NCBI GenBank assembly: GCA_046263755.1
Contig: JBJYZC010000001.1
Coordinates: 1-64,000 of the forward strand
Origin: Lachnocurva sp029100405
GTDB lineage: Bacteria; Bacillota; Clostridia; Lachnospirales; Lachnospiraceae
DNA: 64,000 bases
Direction: 5' to 3'
This document shows positions 23,949 through 31,408 of the stretch, piece after piece. A program made the translations under genes and the position numbers. The notes beneath the pieces were generated by a model. The model worked only from the letters and a program-made list of their open reading frames with translations, was not told the origin of the DNA and ran no database searches. How positions within the stretch are numbered: position 1 is the stretch's first letter; each line of letters starts with the position of its first letter.

Positions 23949-24926
23949 ATGAAGACTGCATTTTTGTACGCCGGCCAGGGCAGCCAGTATGCCGGCATGG
24001 GAAAGGATTTGTATGAGACTTTTCCGGAATTTGCCGAAGTGATCGATGAAGCGGATGCCGAAGTTGATTTCAATCTAAAGGATTTGATGTTCATTGGTCC
24101 GGAAGAAAAGTTGTCTTTGACTGCTTATACCCAGCCTGCATTGGCAGCCTTTGCTGCCGGAATGTCGGCTGTGCTTTCTGGAAGAGGGATCCGGCCGGCC
24201 TATGTCGCAGGGCTTAGTCTTGGTGAATATAGTGCCTTACATGCAGCCGGCGTCTTTTCTACCAAGGATCTGATCCGGATCACGGCTTTCCGTGGTCAGG
24301 CCATGACCAGAGCCGGACAGGGCTTAGATACCAAAATGTGCGCCATCCTCGGACTTCCGGCGGAGAAAACCGAAGAAGCTGTAAATAAGGCTTCTAAAGA
24401 GACCGGGAGCATTGTCGAGGTATCGAATTTTAATGCCAAGGGGCAGAATGTGATCTCCGGGCTTTCGGATGCCGTGACTTTTGCAGAAAAGATTGCCATG
24501 GAATATGGCGCCAGAAGATGTATGGAGCTGAAAGTAAGCTCCGCTTTCCATACTTCTCTGATGGAGCCTGCATCTTATGAACTCCATGATTATTTTAAGA
24601 CCATTTCCTTCGGCCGCATGACGATTCCGGTTTTATTCAATACTCTGGGTGGCCCCTCGGATGGGGAAGGAAAGAGGATAGCGGATCCTTTCACGGATCC
24701 TTCCCTTTGCTGTAAGGCAGACGGGCAAGTGATCGGAAAGCTTCTGGAGAAGCAGGTCATGACCAGTGTCCGCATGGCTCAGACCATCGAGTGGCTGAAG
24801 GCTGCCGGAGTAGAAAGGATCATAGAAATCGGCCCCGGTCATGTTCTTTCCGGCTTTGTCAGCCGGACGGTCAAGGGGATCGAGACTGTGACATTAGATC
24901 GGGCAGAGGACCTGAAAGCTTTGTAA
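23949..24926 (+). CDS. fabD: Malonyl-CoA:ACP transacylase
   Basis: 325 residues. GQGSQYAGMGKDLYE at the start, the nucleophile serine in GLSLGEYSALHAAG, the Arg in TAFRGQAMTRA and the catalytic His in SSAFHTSLMEP are all present. A segment around residues 230-260 (GGPSDGEGKRIADPF) differs from typical FabD. It loads malonyl groups onto ACP. The start follows a purine-rich GGAGGAAAAGGAG stretch. Confidence 0.94.
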   Translation: MKTAFLYAGQGSQYAGMGKDLYETFPEFAEVIDEADAEVDFNLKDLMFIGPEEKLSLTAYTQPALAAFAAGMSAVLSGRGIRPAYVAGLSLGEYSALHAAGVFSTKDLIRITAFRGQAMTRAGQGLDTKMCAILGLPAEKTEEAVNKASKETGSIVEVSNFNAKGQNVISGLSDAVTFAEKIAMEYGARRCMELKVSSAFHTSLMEPASYELHDYFKTISFGRMTIPVLFNTLGGPSDGEGKRIADPFTDPSLCCKADGQVIGKLLEKQVMTSVRMAQTIEWLKAAGVERIIEIGPGHVLSGFVSRTVKGIETVTLDRAEDLKAL

Positions 24927-25014
24927 GAAATTTCGGGCAGTCAGGGGAATGCCAGCCTGTGACAGGATAGGGCAATGAAATCGGAAACCATTTGGTTGTT
25001 TTTGGAGGATGAAA

Positions 25015-25758
25015 ATGGACTTAGAACATCAGACAGCTCTTGTGACGGGAGGAAGCGGCGGGATCGGCCGGGCAATTGCATGTGCTCTGGCAGGGAAAGG
25101 CAGCGATGTCGTCATTCATTATTCCGCAAACGCAGAGGCGGCAAAAGAGACGGAGCGACTTTGCCAGGCTAAAGGTGCTAAAACGCTTCTAGTCCGGGCG
25201 GATGTCTCAGACCCTAAGGACTGCGACCGGATGTTCGAAGAAGCCTTGAAACTTTCCGGAAGGATCGACATTCTCATCAATAATGCCGGAATTACAAGGG
25301 ACAAGCTCCTCCTTATGATGAAGGAAGACGACTTCGATCGGGTCATTCATGTTGACCTCTACGGTCCTTTCTATTGCATGAAGAAAGCTTCGAAGGTCAT
25401 GCTGAAGCAGAGATATGGCCGGATTGTCAACATCTCGAGCATCGTCGGTCTCCATGGAAATATAGGCCAATTGAATTACTCGGCCGCGAAAGCCGGCTTG
25501 ATCGGTATGACGAAGTCACTGGCAAAAGAGCTTGCCGGTCGGAATATTACCGTCAATGCGATCGCACCCGGCATGATCGATACCGAGATGACAAGAGATC
25601 TTCTGGATGATGTGAAGAAAGCAATGCTTAGTCAAATTCCCATGGGCAGGGCCGGAAGGGCAGAGGAAGTTGCATCCCCGGTGGCCTTTTTGGCTTCCCG
25701 CGAGGCGTCTTACATCACAGGACAGGTCCTGGGCGTCGATGGCGGCATGGGGTGCTGA
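25015..25758 (+). CDS. fabG: 3-oxoacyl-ACP reductase
   Basis: 247-residue short-chain dehydrogenase. It has the cofactor motif TGGSGGIGRAIA, NNAG, catalytic Ser in NISSIVG, YSAAKAG (Tyr-Lys pair) and the end VDGGMGC. It uses NADPH to reduce 3-oxoacyl-ACP. ATG 25015 lies six bases after GGAGG (25004-25008); the in-frame ATG at 25009 overlaps that site and is unlikely. Confidence 0.95.
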   Translation: MDLEHQTALVTGGSGGIGRAIACALAGKGSDVVIHYSANAEAAKETERLCQAKGAKTLLVRADVSDPKDCDRMFEEALKLSGRIDILINNAGITRDKLLLMMKEDDFDRVIHVDLYGPFYCMKKASKVMLKQRYGRIVNISSIVGLHGNIGQLNYSAAKAGLIGMTKSLAKELAGRNITVNAIAPGMIDTEMTRDLLDDVKKAMLSQIPMGRAGRAEEVASPVAFLASREASYITGQVLGVDGGMGC

Positions 25759-25798
25759 GTGGTCTTTTAGAACTTTTAGAAAAATATAGGAGAGAATC

Positions 25799-27040
25799 AT
25801 GAGACGAAGAGTGGTGATTACGGGCCTTGGAGTTGTTTGTCCGATCGGAAATGATAAAGAAGAAGTCTGGAAGAGTGTCGAAAAAGGCAGGTGCGGTATC
25901 GGGCCAATCACTCTCTATGATCCTTCCGAACAGAAGGTCAAGCTTGCCGGGGAGGTGAAGGATCTGAACATGGAAGCTTACCTGGACAAGAGGGAGAGCC
26001 GGAGAATGGATCGCTATACGCAGTTTGCCATGGTTGCGGCGGAACAGGCCATGTCGGATTCCGGCCTTTTAGATCTGGAGGAAAAAAGAGACCGCTGGGG
26101 TGTCATCATGTCCAGCGGGATCGGCGGCATCGGGACGATCGAGAATGAGAAAGTGCGGGGCATGGAGAAGGGTTATGATCGGGTGTCTCCGTTTTTTATT
26201 CCCATGGCGATTGCCAATATGGCGGCAGGCCACATTGCTATCAAGTATGGCTTGCATGGTATGTGTACTTCCGTGCTTTCCGCCTGTGCCAGTGCTGCCA
26301 ATGCCATCGGCGATTCCTTCCGGCACATTCGGGACGGCTACGGAGATATCATGATCGCGGGAGGTGCGGAAGCAGCCATTACCCAGCTTAGCATGGGAGG
26401 TTTTACTTCTCTGAAAGCTCTGACGACCGAAACGGATCCGAGCCGCGCCTCTATTCCCTTCGATGCAGAGAGAAGCGGATTTGTCATGGGAGAAGGCGCA
26501 GGCGCCCTGATCCTGGAAGAGTATGAACATGCCAGGAATCGTGGTGCGCACATCTATGCGGAAATCGTCGGCTATGGAGCCAATTGCGATGCCTACCATA
26601 TTACGGCTCCTTCTCCGGAAGGGAAGGGGGCAGAGCAATGCATGCGTCTTGCCATGGAGGATGCAGGCATTGGGCCGGAAGATATTGATTATATCAATGC
26701 GCATGGTACTTCGACGAAAATGAATGACTCCTGTGAGACAGCTGCGATTCGTCGGATCTTTAAAGAGAATCCCATGCGGGTGGCCGTAAGTTCTACCAAA
26801 TCCATGACCGGCCATCTCTTGGGTGCCAGTGCGGCAGTGGAAGCTGTGATCACTGTGGAAGCTGTTGAGAGGGGCTTTTTGCCTCCGACCATTCATTATC
26901 AGGTTCCGGATCCGGAATGTGACTTGAATCTGGTTCCGAATCAAGGGTATTCTGCCGAGATTCGTTATGCACTGTCGAATTCCTTTGGTTTCGGAGGACA
27001 TAATGTCAGCCTGGTCTTTTGCCGGGCCGGGGATCTGTGA
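25799..27040 (+). CDS. fabF: Beta-ketoacyl-ACP synthase II
   Basis: 413 residues with the Cys-His-His triad: SACASAANAIG, NAHGTSTKMND and KSMTGHLLGAS. It elongates acyl-ACP with malonyl-ACP. The start ATG 25799 follows ATAGGAGAG. It is the only elongating condensing enzyme in the cluster, so no FabB or FabM partner for unsaturated chain synthesis is encoded here. Confidence 0.96.
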   Translation: MRRRVVITGLGVVCPIGNDKEEVWKSVEKGRCGIGPITLYDPSEQKVKLAGEVKDLNMEAYLDKRESRRMDRYTQFAMVAAEQAMSDSGLLDLEEKRDRWGVIMSSGIGGIGTIENEKVRGMEKGYDRVSPFFIPMAIANMAAGHIAIKYGLHGMCTSVLSACASAANAIGDSFRHIRDGYGDIMIAGGAEAAITQLSMGGFTSLKALTTETDPSRASIPFDAERSGFVMGEGAGALILEEYEHARNRGAHIYAEIVGYGANCDAYHITAPSPEGKGAEQCMRLAMEDAGIGPEDIDYINAHGTSTKMNDSCETAAIRRIFKENPMRVAVSSTKSMTGHLLGASAAVEAVITVEAVERGFLPPTIHYQVPDPECDLNLVPNQGYSAEIRYALSNSFGFGGHNVSLVFCRAGDL

Positions 27041-27054
27041 GAAAGAGGCAAGAC

Positions 27055-27501
27055 ATGCAATTGAATTCAGATGAGATCAAGAAAATCCTTCCGCATCGAT
27101 ACCCCTTTCTTTTGGTGGATCGGATCACAGCCTGTGAGCCGGGACAATATGCAGATGGCAGAAAGTGTGTGTCCGTGAATGAGATGCAGTTTTTAGGCCA
27201 CTTTCCGGTTCAGGCAGTCATGCCGGGAGTTCTGGTTCTGGAAGCACTTGCTCAGACCGGAGCGGTCGCACTTTTGACAGAAGAAGAGAACAAAGGCAAA
27301 CTGGTTTTCTTTGGAGGCGTGAAGCAGGCCAGATTCCGCCGTCCGATCATTCCCGGCGATGTCATAGAAATGCATTGTGAGATCATTGACCGGAGAGGGC
27401 CAATCGGCTTTGGAAAAGCGGTTGCGACCGTCGACGGTAAGACGGCTGTGACGGCAGAGCTGTCTTTTGCCATTACGGATCCGAAACAGGAAAGCCGATG
27501 A
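27055..27501 (+). CDS. fabZ: 3-hydroxyacyl-ACP dehydratase
   Basis: 148 residues, hot-dog fold. PHRYPFLLVDRI carries the catalytic His and GHFPVQAVMPGVLVLEALAQ the catalytic Glu helix. It dehydrates hydroxyacyl-ACP before reduction by FabK. ATG 27055 is preceded by GAAAGAGGCAAG; the longer frame from 27019 overlaps fabF. It is the last biosynthetic gene of the cluster, followed by repeat-rich DNA. Confidence 0.95.
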   Translation: MQLNSDEIKKILPHRYPFLLVDRITACEPGQYADGRKCVSVNEMQFLGHFPVQAVMPGVLVLEALAQTGAVALLTEEENKGKLVFFGGVKQARFRRPIIPGDVIEMHCEIIDRRGPIGFGKAVATVDGKTAVTAELSFAITDPKQESR

Positions 27502-27512
27502 AGTTCTTCTGG

Positions 27513-27602
27513 CTCTGGTCCCGGCATGTCTGCCAGTGTACCTTTTAACTCTGGTCCAAACCTGCCTGCCAGTGAACCTTTTGACTCTGCCCCAGCCTGC
27601 CT
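27513..27602 (+). repeat. 36-bp tandem repeat after fabZ
   Basis: Two copies (27513-27548, 27549-27584) beginning CTCTGGTCC and containing CTGCCAGTG, followed by a partial third copy. Confidence 0.8.
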
Positions 27603-27673
27603 TCGCCTGTTTGCACCGCGATTCTGTATGTGATAATATCTTCTTATATAAGCAATTTATGCAAGGATACAAA

Positions 27674-27800
27674 ATGAAACCGGGCATTGCTATGAAAAAC
27701 CGGGCATATGTATGTGAAACCGGGTATAGCTTTGAGAAGTCGGGGCATGCTTATGTGAAACCGGGCATGCGTATGAGAAATTGGGGCATGCCTATGTGAA
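27674..27800 (+). repeat. 20-bp degenerate tandem repeats upstream of the MarR gene
   Basis: About six units of 18-21 bp, each like ATGTGAAACCGGGCATGC, starting at 27674, 27692, 27712, 27732, 27753 and 27773, with a partial seventh at 27794. With the 36-bp repeats they occupy most of the 335-bp gap 27502-27836. A promoter-like TTGCAC (27611), 17 bases, TAATAT (27634) precedes them, so they would lie in the regulator's 5' leader. Confidence 0.75.
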
Positions 27801-27836
27801 ATTCGTTTCAGAACACATTAATATAAAGAGGGGCAT

Positions 27837-28364
27837 ATGGAATTGCAAAATGAAGACCTTGCTGGGAAGGCAAGGAAGACGAAGGATCTTTTTACAGAAG
27901 TATACACAAATTACAAGCTTCATTTTTATCGGGAAGTCTTCCGAAATTTTGATCATCGGGAAGCAACCCTTACGACCGTTGAGACCTTCTGCATGGAAGT
28001 GATCTATGCCATGAAGAATCCGACGATCAATGAATTTGCTAACTTTATTCAAATTTCTTCCCCGAATGCTGCCTATAAGGTCAACAGTTTGATTCGTAAA
28101 GGATATCTGAAGAAGATCCGCTCCAAACTGGACCGCAGGGAATATTATCTTCAGGTCACGAAAAAGTATATCGACTATTACAATGTCAGTACCTCTTATG
28201 TAGATCAGGTGATGGACCGGGTGGAAGGCAGTATGTCTGAGAAGGAAATTGAAGATTTCTACCATACGCTTACCATCATCCAGAAGGAACAGATGAAGGA
28301 TGTTCCGGATTACAGCAGAGACAGAACAAGATTGATGGAGCAGCCACCCAAAGAGAAAGATTAA
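27837..28364 (+). CDS. MarR-family regulator, possible FabT-type repressor of lipid synthesis
   Basis: 175 residues with a winged-helix core (NEFANFIQISSPNAAYKVNSLIRKGYLKKIRSKLDRREYYLQVT), including the DRR wing motif of MarR proteins. FabT of streptococci and lactic bacteria is a MarR protein that represses the fab genes. The position at the end of a complete fab cluster suggests the same role, but FabT usually sits at the front, so this is inference. A candidate operator is the AGTTA/TAACT palindrome at 17598-17619. The start follows GAGGGG. Confidence 0.75.
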   Translation: MELQNEDLAGKARKTKDLFTEVYTNYKLHFYREVFRNFDHREATLTTVETFCMEVIYAMKNPTINEFANFIQISSPNAAYKVNSLIRKGYLKKIRSKLDRREYYLQVTKKYIDYYNVSTSYVDQVMDRVEGSMSEKEIEDFYHTLTIIQKEQMKDVPDYSRDRTRLMEQPPKEKD

Positions 28365-28370
28365 CATTTG

Positions 28371-28415
28371 CCGCCCGACTTGTGATTCAGGTCATAAGTT
28401 TGGGCGACTTTTTTT
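28371..28415 (+). terminator. Terminator after the MarR gene
   Basis: CCGCCCGACTTGTGA pairs imperfectly with TCATAAGTTTGGGCG and is followed by a run of seven T. Confidence 0.75.
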
Positions 28416-28450
28416 CAGTTTGGACCAGCATCATAGAAAAGGGAATTCAT

Positions 28451-29074
28451 ATGGAAAAGTATGTTTATGGTGATCCGAATGCAAAACTCTGTTTGATTCA
28501 GATGGTCGATGACCATGATCTGGAAGGAATGGAGTCTGAGGTTCATGAGATTCGAAAGAGGACGGAAGCGGATTTCTGTCTTATCGCTTTAAAAGTTTCT
28601 GACTGGAATAGCGATCTATCTCCATGGCCGAGTCCCGCTGTATTCAAAAATGAGGACTTCGGGGGCAAAGCCCCGGAAACTTTGAAGGAGGTTCTAAAAC
28701 TCTGCCAAGACCCTGAGAAGACCTATATCATCGGGGGCTATTCCCTCGCCGGTCTCTTTTCGCTCTGGGCAGTTTACCAGACCCATGTCTTTCAATCTGC
28801 AGCGGCAGCATCGCCCTCCGTCTGGTTTCCGGGATTCATAGACTATATGAAAAATCATAAGCCTATGACTGAGTCTGTTTATCTTAGTCTTGGAGATAAA
28901 GAAGAGAAAGCCAGGAATCCGGTAATGGCGTCGGTTGGAGTGAAAATCAAAGAAGCCTATGACTTGCTAAGTCAGGAAGGTATTCAGACCACCCTGGAAT
29001 GGAATTCGGGCAATCATTTCAGAGATTCCGACATCCGAACTGCCAAGGCATTCGCCTGGGCAATCCTAACCTGA
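28451..29074 (+). CDS. Putative esterase, alpha/beta hydrolase fold
   Basis: 207 residues. The nucleophile elbow is GGYSLAG, with a probable acid in LSLGDKEEKARN and His in SGNHF near the end, matching the esterase D/Fes-like group. The substrate is unknown; it is smaller than typical members. The likely start is ATG 28451 after AAGGGAA; the GTG frame from 28382 lies inside the preceding terminator. It is cytosolic, with no signal peptide. It stands alone between two noncoding stretches. Confidence 0.7.
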   Translation: MEKYVYGDPNAKLCLIQMVDDHDLEGMESEVHEIRKRTEADFCLIALKVSDWNSDLSPWPSPAVFKNEDFGGKAPETLKEVLKLCQDPEKTYIIGGYSLAGLFSLWAVYQTHVFQSAAAASPSVWFPGFIDYMKNHKPMTESVYLSLGDKEEKARNPVMASVGVKIKEAYDLLSQEGIQTTLEWNSGNHFRDSDIRTAKAFAWAILT

Positions 29075-29141
29075 CACTTGCAGTCCATTGCGGTAGAGCA
29101 GGTCATTCGTATCGTCGACAGACAGGCCCTGTCTTGTGGAC

Positions 29142-29357
29142 AATTATCGTCATACAAATCATTTTTCAATTTTAGGATAGTGCCAGGCTCTGTCCTGTGG
29201 TAAATTATCGTAATATAGATCCATATTCATTTTTAAGATAGTGAATGTGTCTTTTCGCTATCGGATTCTTAGAAGTTCTTCTCTATTACGATAATTCGAG
29301 TGCTTTTTCGTGTCCAGACTATCTTATTTTTCAAAATCCTTCTATTTTACGATAATC
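29142..29357. repeat. Four ~40-bp modules, two direct and two inverted
   Basis: Modules at 29142-29182 and 29203-29243 read AATTATCGT at the left and GATAGTG at the right. Those at 29257-29296 and 29318-29357 are the same design on the opposite strand, beginning GCTATC or ACTATC and ending ACGATAAT. The first two also share a ~20-bp left flank (AGGCCCTGTCTTGTGG / AGGCTCTGTCCTGTGG), making a 61-bp direct repeat. The centres are AT-rich and variable. Confidence 0.75.
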
Positions 29358-29377
29358 GGGCTTGAAGCGCATTTCGG

Positions 29378-29461
29378 AAAAAGATTTTAACAAAAAGATT
29401 TTAACAAAAAGATTTTAACAAAAAGATTTTAACAAATAGATTCTAACAAATAGATTCAAAT
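29378..29461 (+). repeat. 14-bp tandem repeats upstream of crcB
   Basis: Six units: four identical AAAAAGATTTTAAC copies at 29378, 29392, 29406 and 29420, then two degenerate copies at 29434 and 29448. Confidence 0.92.
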
Positions 29462-29487
29462 AACAGACCTATAGGAGGATAAGCCAG

Positions 29488-29850
29488 ATGATAAAGTGTT
29501 TGATTGTTGCAGCAGGTGGAGCAATCGGTGCAGTCAGCCGATATCTGATCGGGCTTCTGCCTATGAGCCCTGAGAATGGCTTCCCATTAAAGACTTTTTT
29601 CATCAATGTGGTTGGATGTTTTCTTATTGGGATCGTCGCAGCACTGGCGGATAAAAATGCCATGGATCCGGAACTTGTTTTATTTATCAAGGTCGGTATC
29701 TGCGGAGGCTTTACGACGTTTTCATCTTTTGCACTGGAAACAGAAGGACTTCTGGCAAAGGGTACAATGAATGTAGCTCTGGCTTATGTCCTTTTAAGTC
29801 TGATTTGTGGTGTCCTTGCTATTTTTGCAGCAGAGAAAATTGTGGTATAG
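29488..29850 (+). CDS. crcB: Fluoride exporter CrcB/Fluc
   Basis: 120 residues with four membrane segments. GGAIGAVSRYLIG, FINVVGCFLIG with the pore Asn, and GICGGFTTFSSFALE are the family signatures. Fluc channels work as dual-topology dimers. Only one gene is seen here, so a homodimer is expected unless a second copy lies elsewhere. ATG 29488 follows AGGAGG. It expels fluoride ions, protecting enolase and other enzymes. Confidence 0.93.
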   Translation: MIKCLIVAAGGAIGAVSRYLIGLLPMSPENGFPLKTFFINVVGCFLIGIVAALADKNAMDPELVLFIKVGICGGFTTFSSFALETEGLLAKGTMNVALAYVLLSLICGVLAIFAAEKIVV

Positions 29851-30037
29851 TCAACGGGGCTTTTGTGCCATCCGCCTTTGCGGGTGAGATCAATGGCGGT
29901 TTTGACAATGCAAAATCCTGACTTTTCCTCCCTTTTTCAAATGGTGATTGGGTTACACAAGTGTTATACTTTAAGTAGCAGTAAGAACTTATAAATTTTA
30001 TCTGGCTGTTACAAGACGCTAAGACAGGAGGTCCTGT

Positions 30038-31408
30038 ATGGATGCTGCCAGGGAATTTTTTCCGGATCTTGCAACAGATATTCCGGTACCTTATGCGATC
30101 TACAAGCTGATTTTTGATCCGGCACATGAAGTTATTGTCGACACGGTCTATCTTTTTGTAAATGATGAATATTGTCAGATGGCCGGCTACAGGAGAGAAG
30201 ACCTTGTAAATCACAGATTTCTGGAGATCTATCCGTCCGGCAGTCGCTGGCTTCGCTATTGTCAGATGGTATGGGAGAAGAAAGAGCCCTTTCATGGATG
30301 CTTCTATTCCGAGGAAACAGGGCACTGGCTGGACTTTACGGTCGGACTGGCGGTCGGTGAAGATCGGGTCGCTTTTGTCTTCACCAATGTAGATGCCTTT
30401 ATTCAAAGGGTGCGTCGGGAGACGACAACGGACAATGCCATCTTAAAGATCACAAAGCTTTTGAATAATGATGAAGATTATAGGACAAGTATCGATCATG
30501 CCCTGGCAGAATTGAGCCGCTTCATTCATCCGGATCGCATCTATGTCCTGGAGACCGACGGCCGGACCGTCTCCAATACCTTTGAGTGGTGTGCGCCGGG
30601 CGTTGAGCCGGAGATCGATACTTTGCAGAAACTGGATTATCAGGATTACATCGGCGGCTGGGAGAACTACCTGGAGAGGGATTCCCAGGTACTGATCCGT
30701 GATATCGAAGAATTGAAGCATGAGAATCCGGTGGACTACGAGAATCTGAAGCGACAGGGCATCCATCGCCTGGTTGCGGCACCTTTCTATAATCGCGGTC
30801 ATCTGATCGGCTATCTGGGCGCAGACAATTACAATTCCGACGATCTCATCAATACCCAGCTCGTTCTCCAGTCGATTTCTTACTTCATCGGGGCGAAAAT
30901 CGTAAATCAGCGTCTGATGGAGGATCTGAACCGGCTCAGCCATATTGATACCCTGACCAATGTTCATAACCGGAATGCCATGATCGAGAAAATCGATGCA
31001 CTCAGCGTCAAGCACAATCCGGTCGGGCTGATTTATTCAGACGTCAACGGACTGAAACTCATCAACGACAAGCACGGTCATGAGGCCGGCGACCGGGCTC
31101 TTAAGTTCTCAGCAGAACTTCTGGTCCGTTATTTCGGCCGTGAGCATGTCTATCGGGCCGGCGGCGATGAATTTGTAGTCATTTATCCCAATATAGACCA
31201 GGACGAATTTCTGGAAATGCAAAAGAACCTGCAGGCAGAGCTGAAGAAGAGCGACATCTATCATTTCTCCTTTGGAAGTTTTTACTGCAAGGACTCTGCC
31301 AAGATTGAGAAAGCCATTCGGGTTGCCGATCGGCATATGTATAAGGACAAGAAAAACTACTACCTGAGGATGGGTTTCGAACGGAGGAATTGTAATGACA
31401 ACTTATGA
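30038..31408 (+). CDS. PAS-GAF-GGDEF diguanylate cyclase
   Basis: 456 residues, cytosolic. A PAS-like sensor (about 10-125), a GAF-like domain (about 130-285) and a C-terminal GGDEF domain with intact GGDEF at 375-379 (RAGGDEFVV) and the substrate segment YSDVNGLKLINDKHGH. No RxxD product-inhibition site precedes it. It should make c-di-GMP from GTP. The start follows AGGAGG. Its last 14 bases overlap the next gene, an EAL phosphodiesterase, so the opposing activities are translationally coupled. Confidence 0.88.
   Translation: MDAAREFFPDLATDIPVPYAIYKLIFDPAHEVIVDTVYLFVNDEYCQMAGYRREDLVNHRFLEIYPSGSRWLRYCQMVWEKKEPFHGCFYSEETGHWLDFTVGLAVGEDRVAFVFTNVDAFIQRVRRETTTDNAILKITKLLNNDEDYRTSIDHALAELSRFIHPDRIYVLETDGRTVSNTFEWCAPGVEPEIDTLQKLDYQDYIGGWENYLERDSQVLIRDIEELKHENPVDYENLKRQGIHRLVAAPFYNRGHLIGYLGADNYNSDDLINTQLVLQSISYFIGAKIVNQRLMEDLNRLSHIDTLTNVHNRNAMIEKIDALSVKHNPVGLIYSDVNGLKLINDKHGHEAGDRALKFSAELLVRYFGREHVYRAGGDEFVVIYPNIDQDEFLEMQKNLQAELKKSDIYHFSFGSFYCKDSAKIEKAIRVADRHMYKDKKNYYLRMGFERRNCNDNL

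Larger units (their letters stand above)
29075..29487. other. Repeat-filled gap upstream of crcB
   Basis: 413 bp without a gene. It holds four related ~40-bp modules (29142-29182, 29203-29243, 29257-29296, 29318-29357) and six 14-bp tandem repeats (29378-29461), then the crcB ribosome binding site. I looked for the fluoride riboswitch pattern and did not recognise it. Confidence 0.7.

Noticed and set aside
27467..27799. A 110-residue plus-strand protein over the fabZ end and the following repeats
   Set aside because: It is out of frame with fabZ, and its repetitive second half just reads the 20-bp repeats.
29378..29461. Iterons of a replication origin
   Set aside because: The 14-bp repeats are AT-rich but no replication initiator gene or DnaA-box cluster is near; they resemble other repeat-filled gaps in this window.
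29075..29487. Fluoride riboswitch before crcB
   Set aside because: Expected from the gene, but I could not find the conserved core in either module block or in the final 30 bp before the start.
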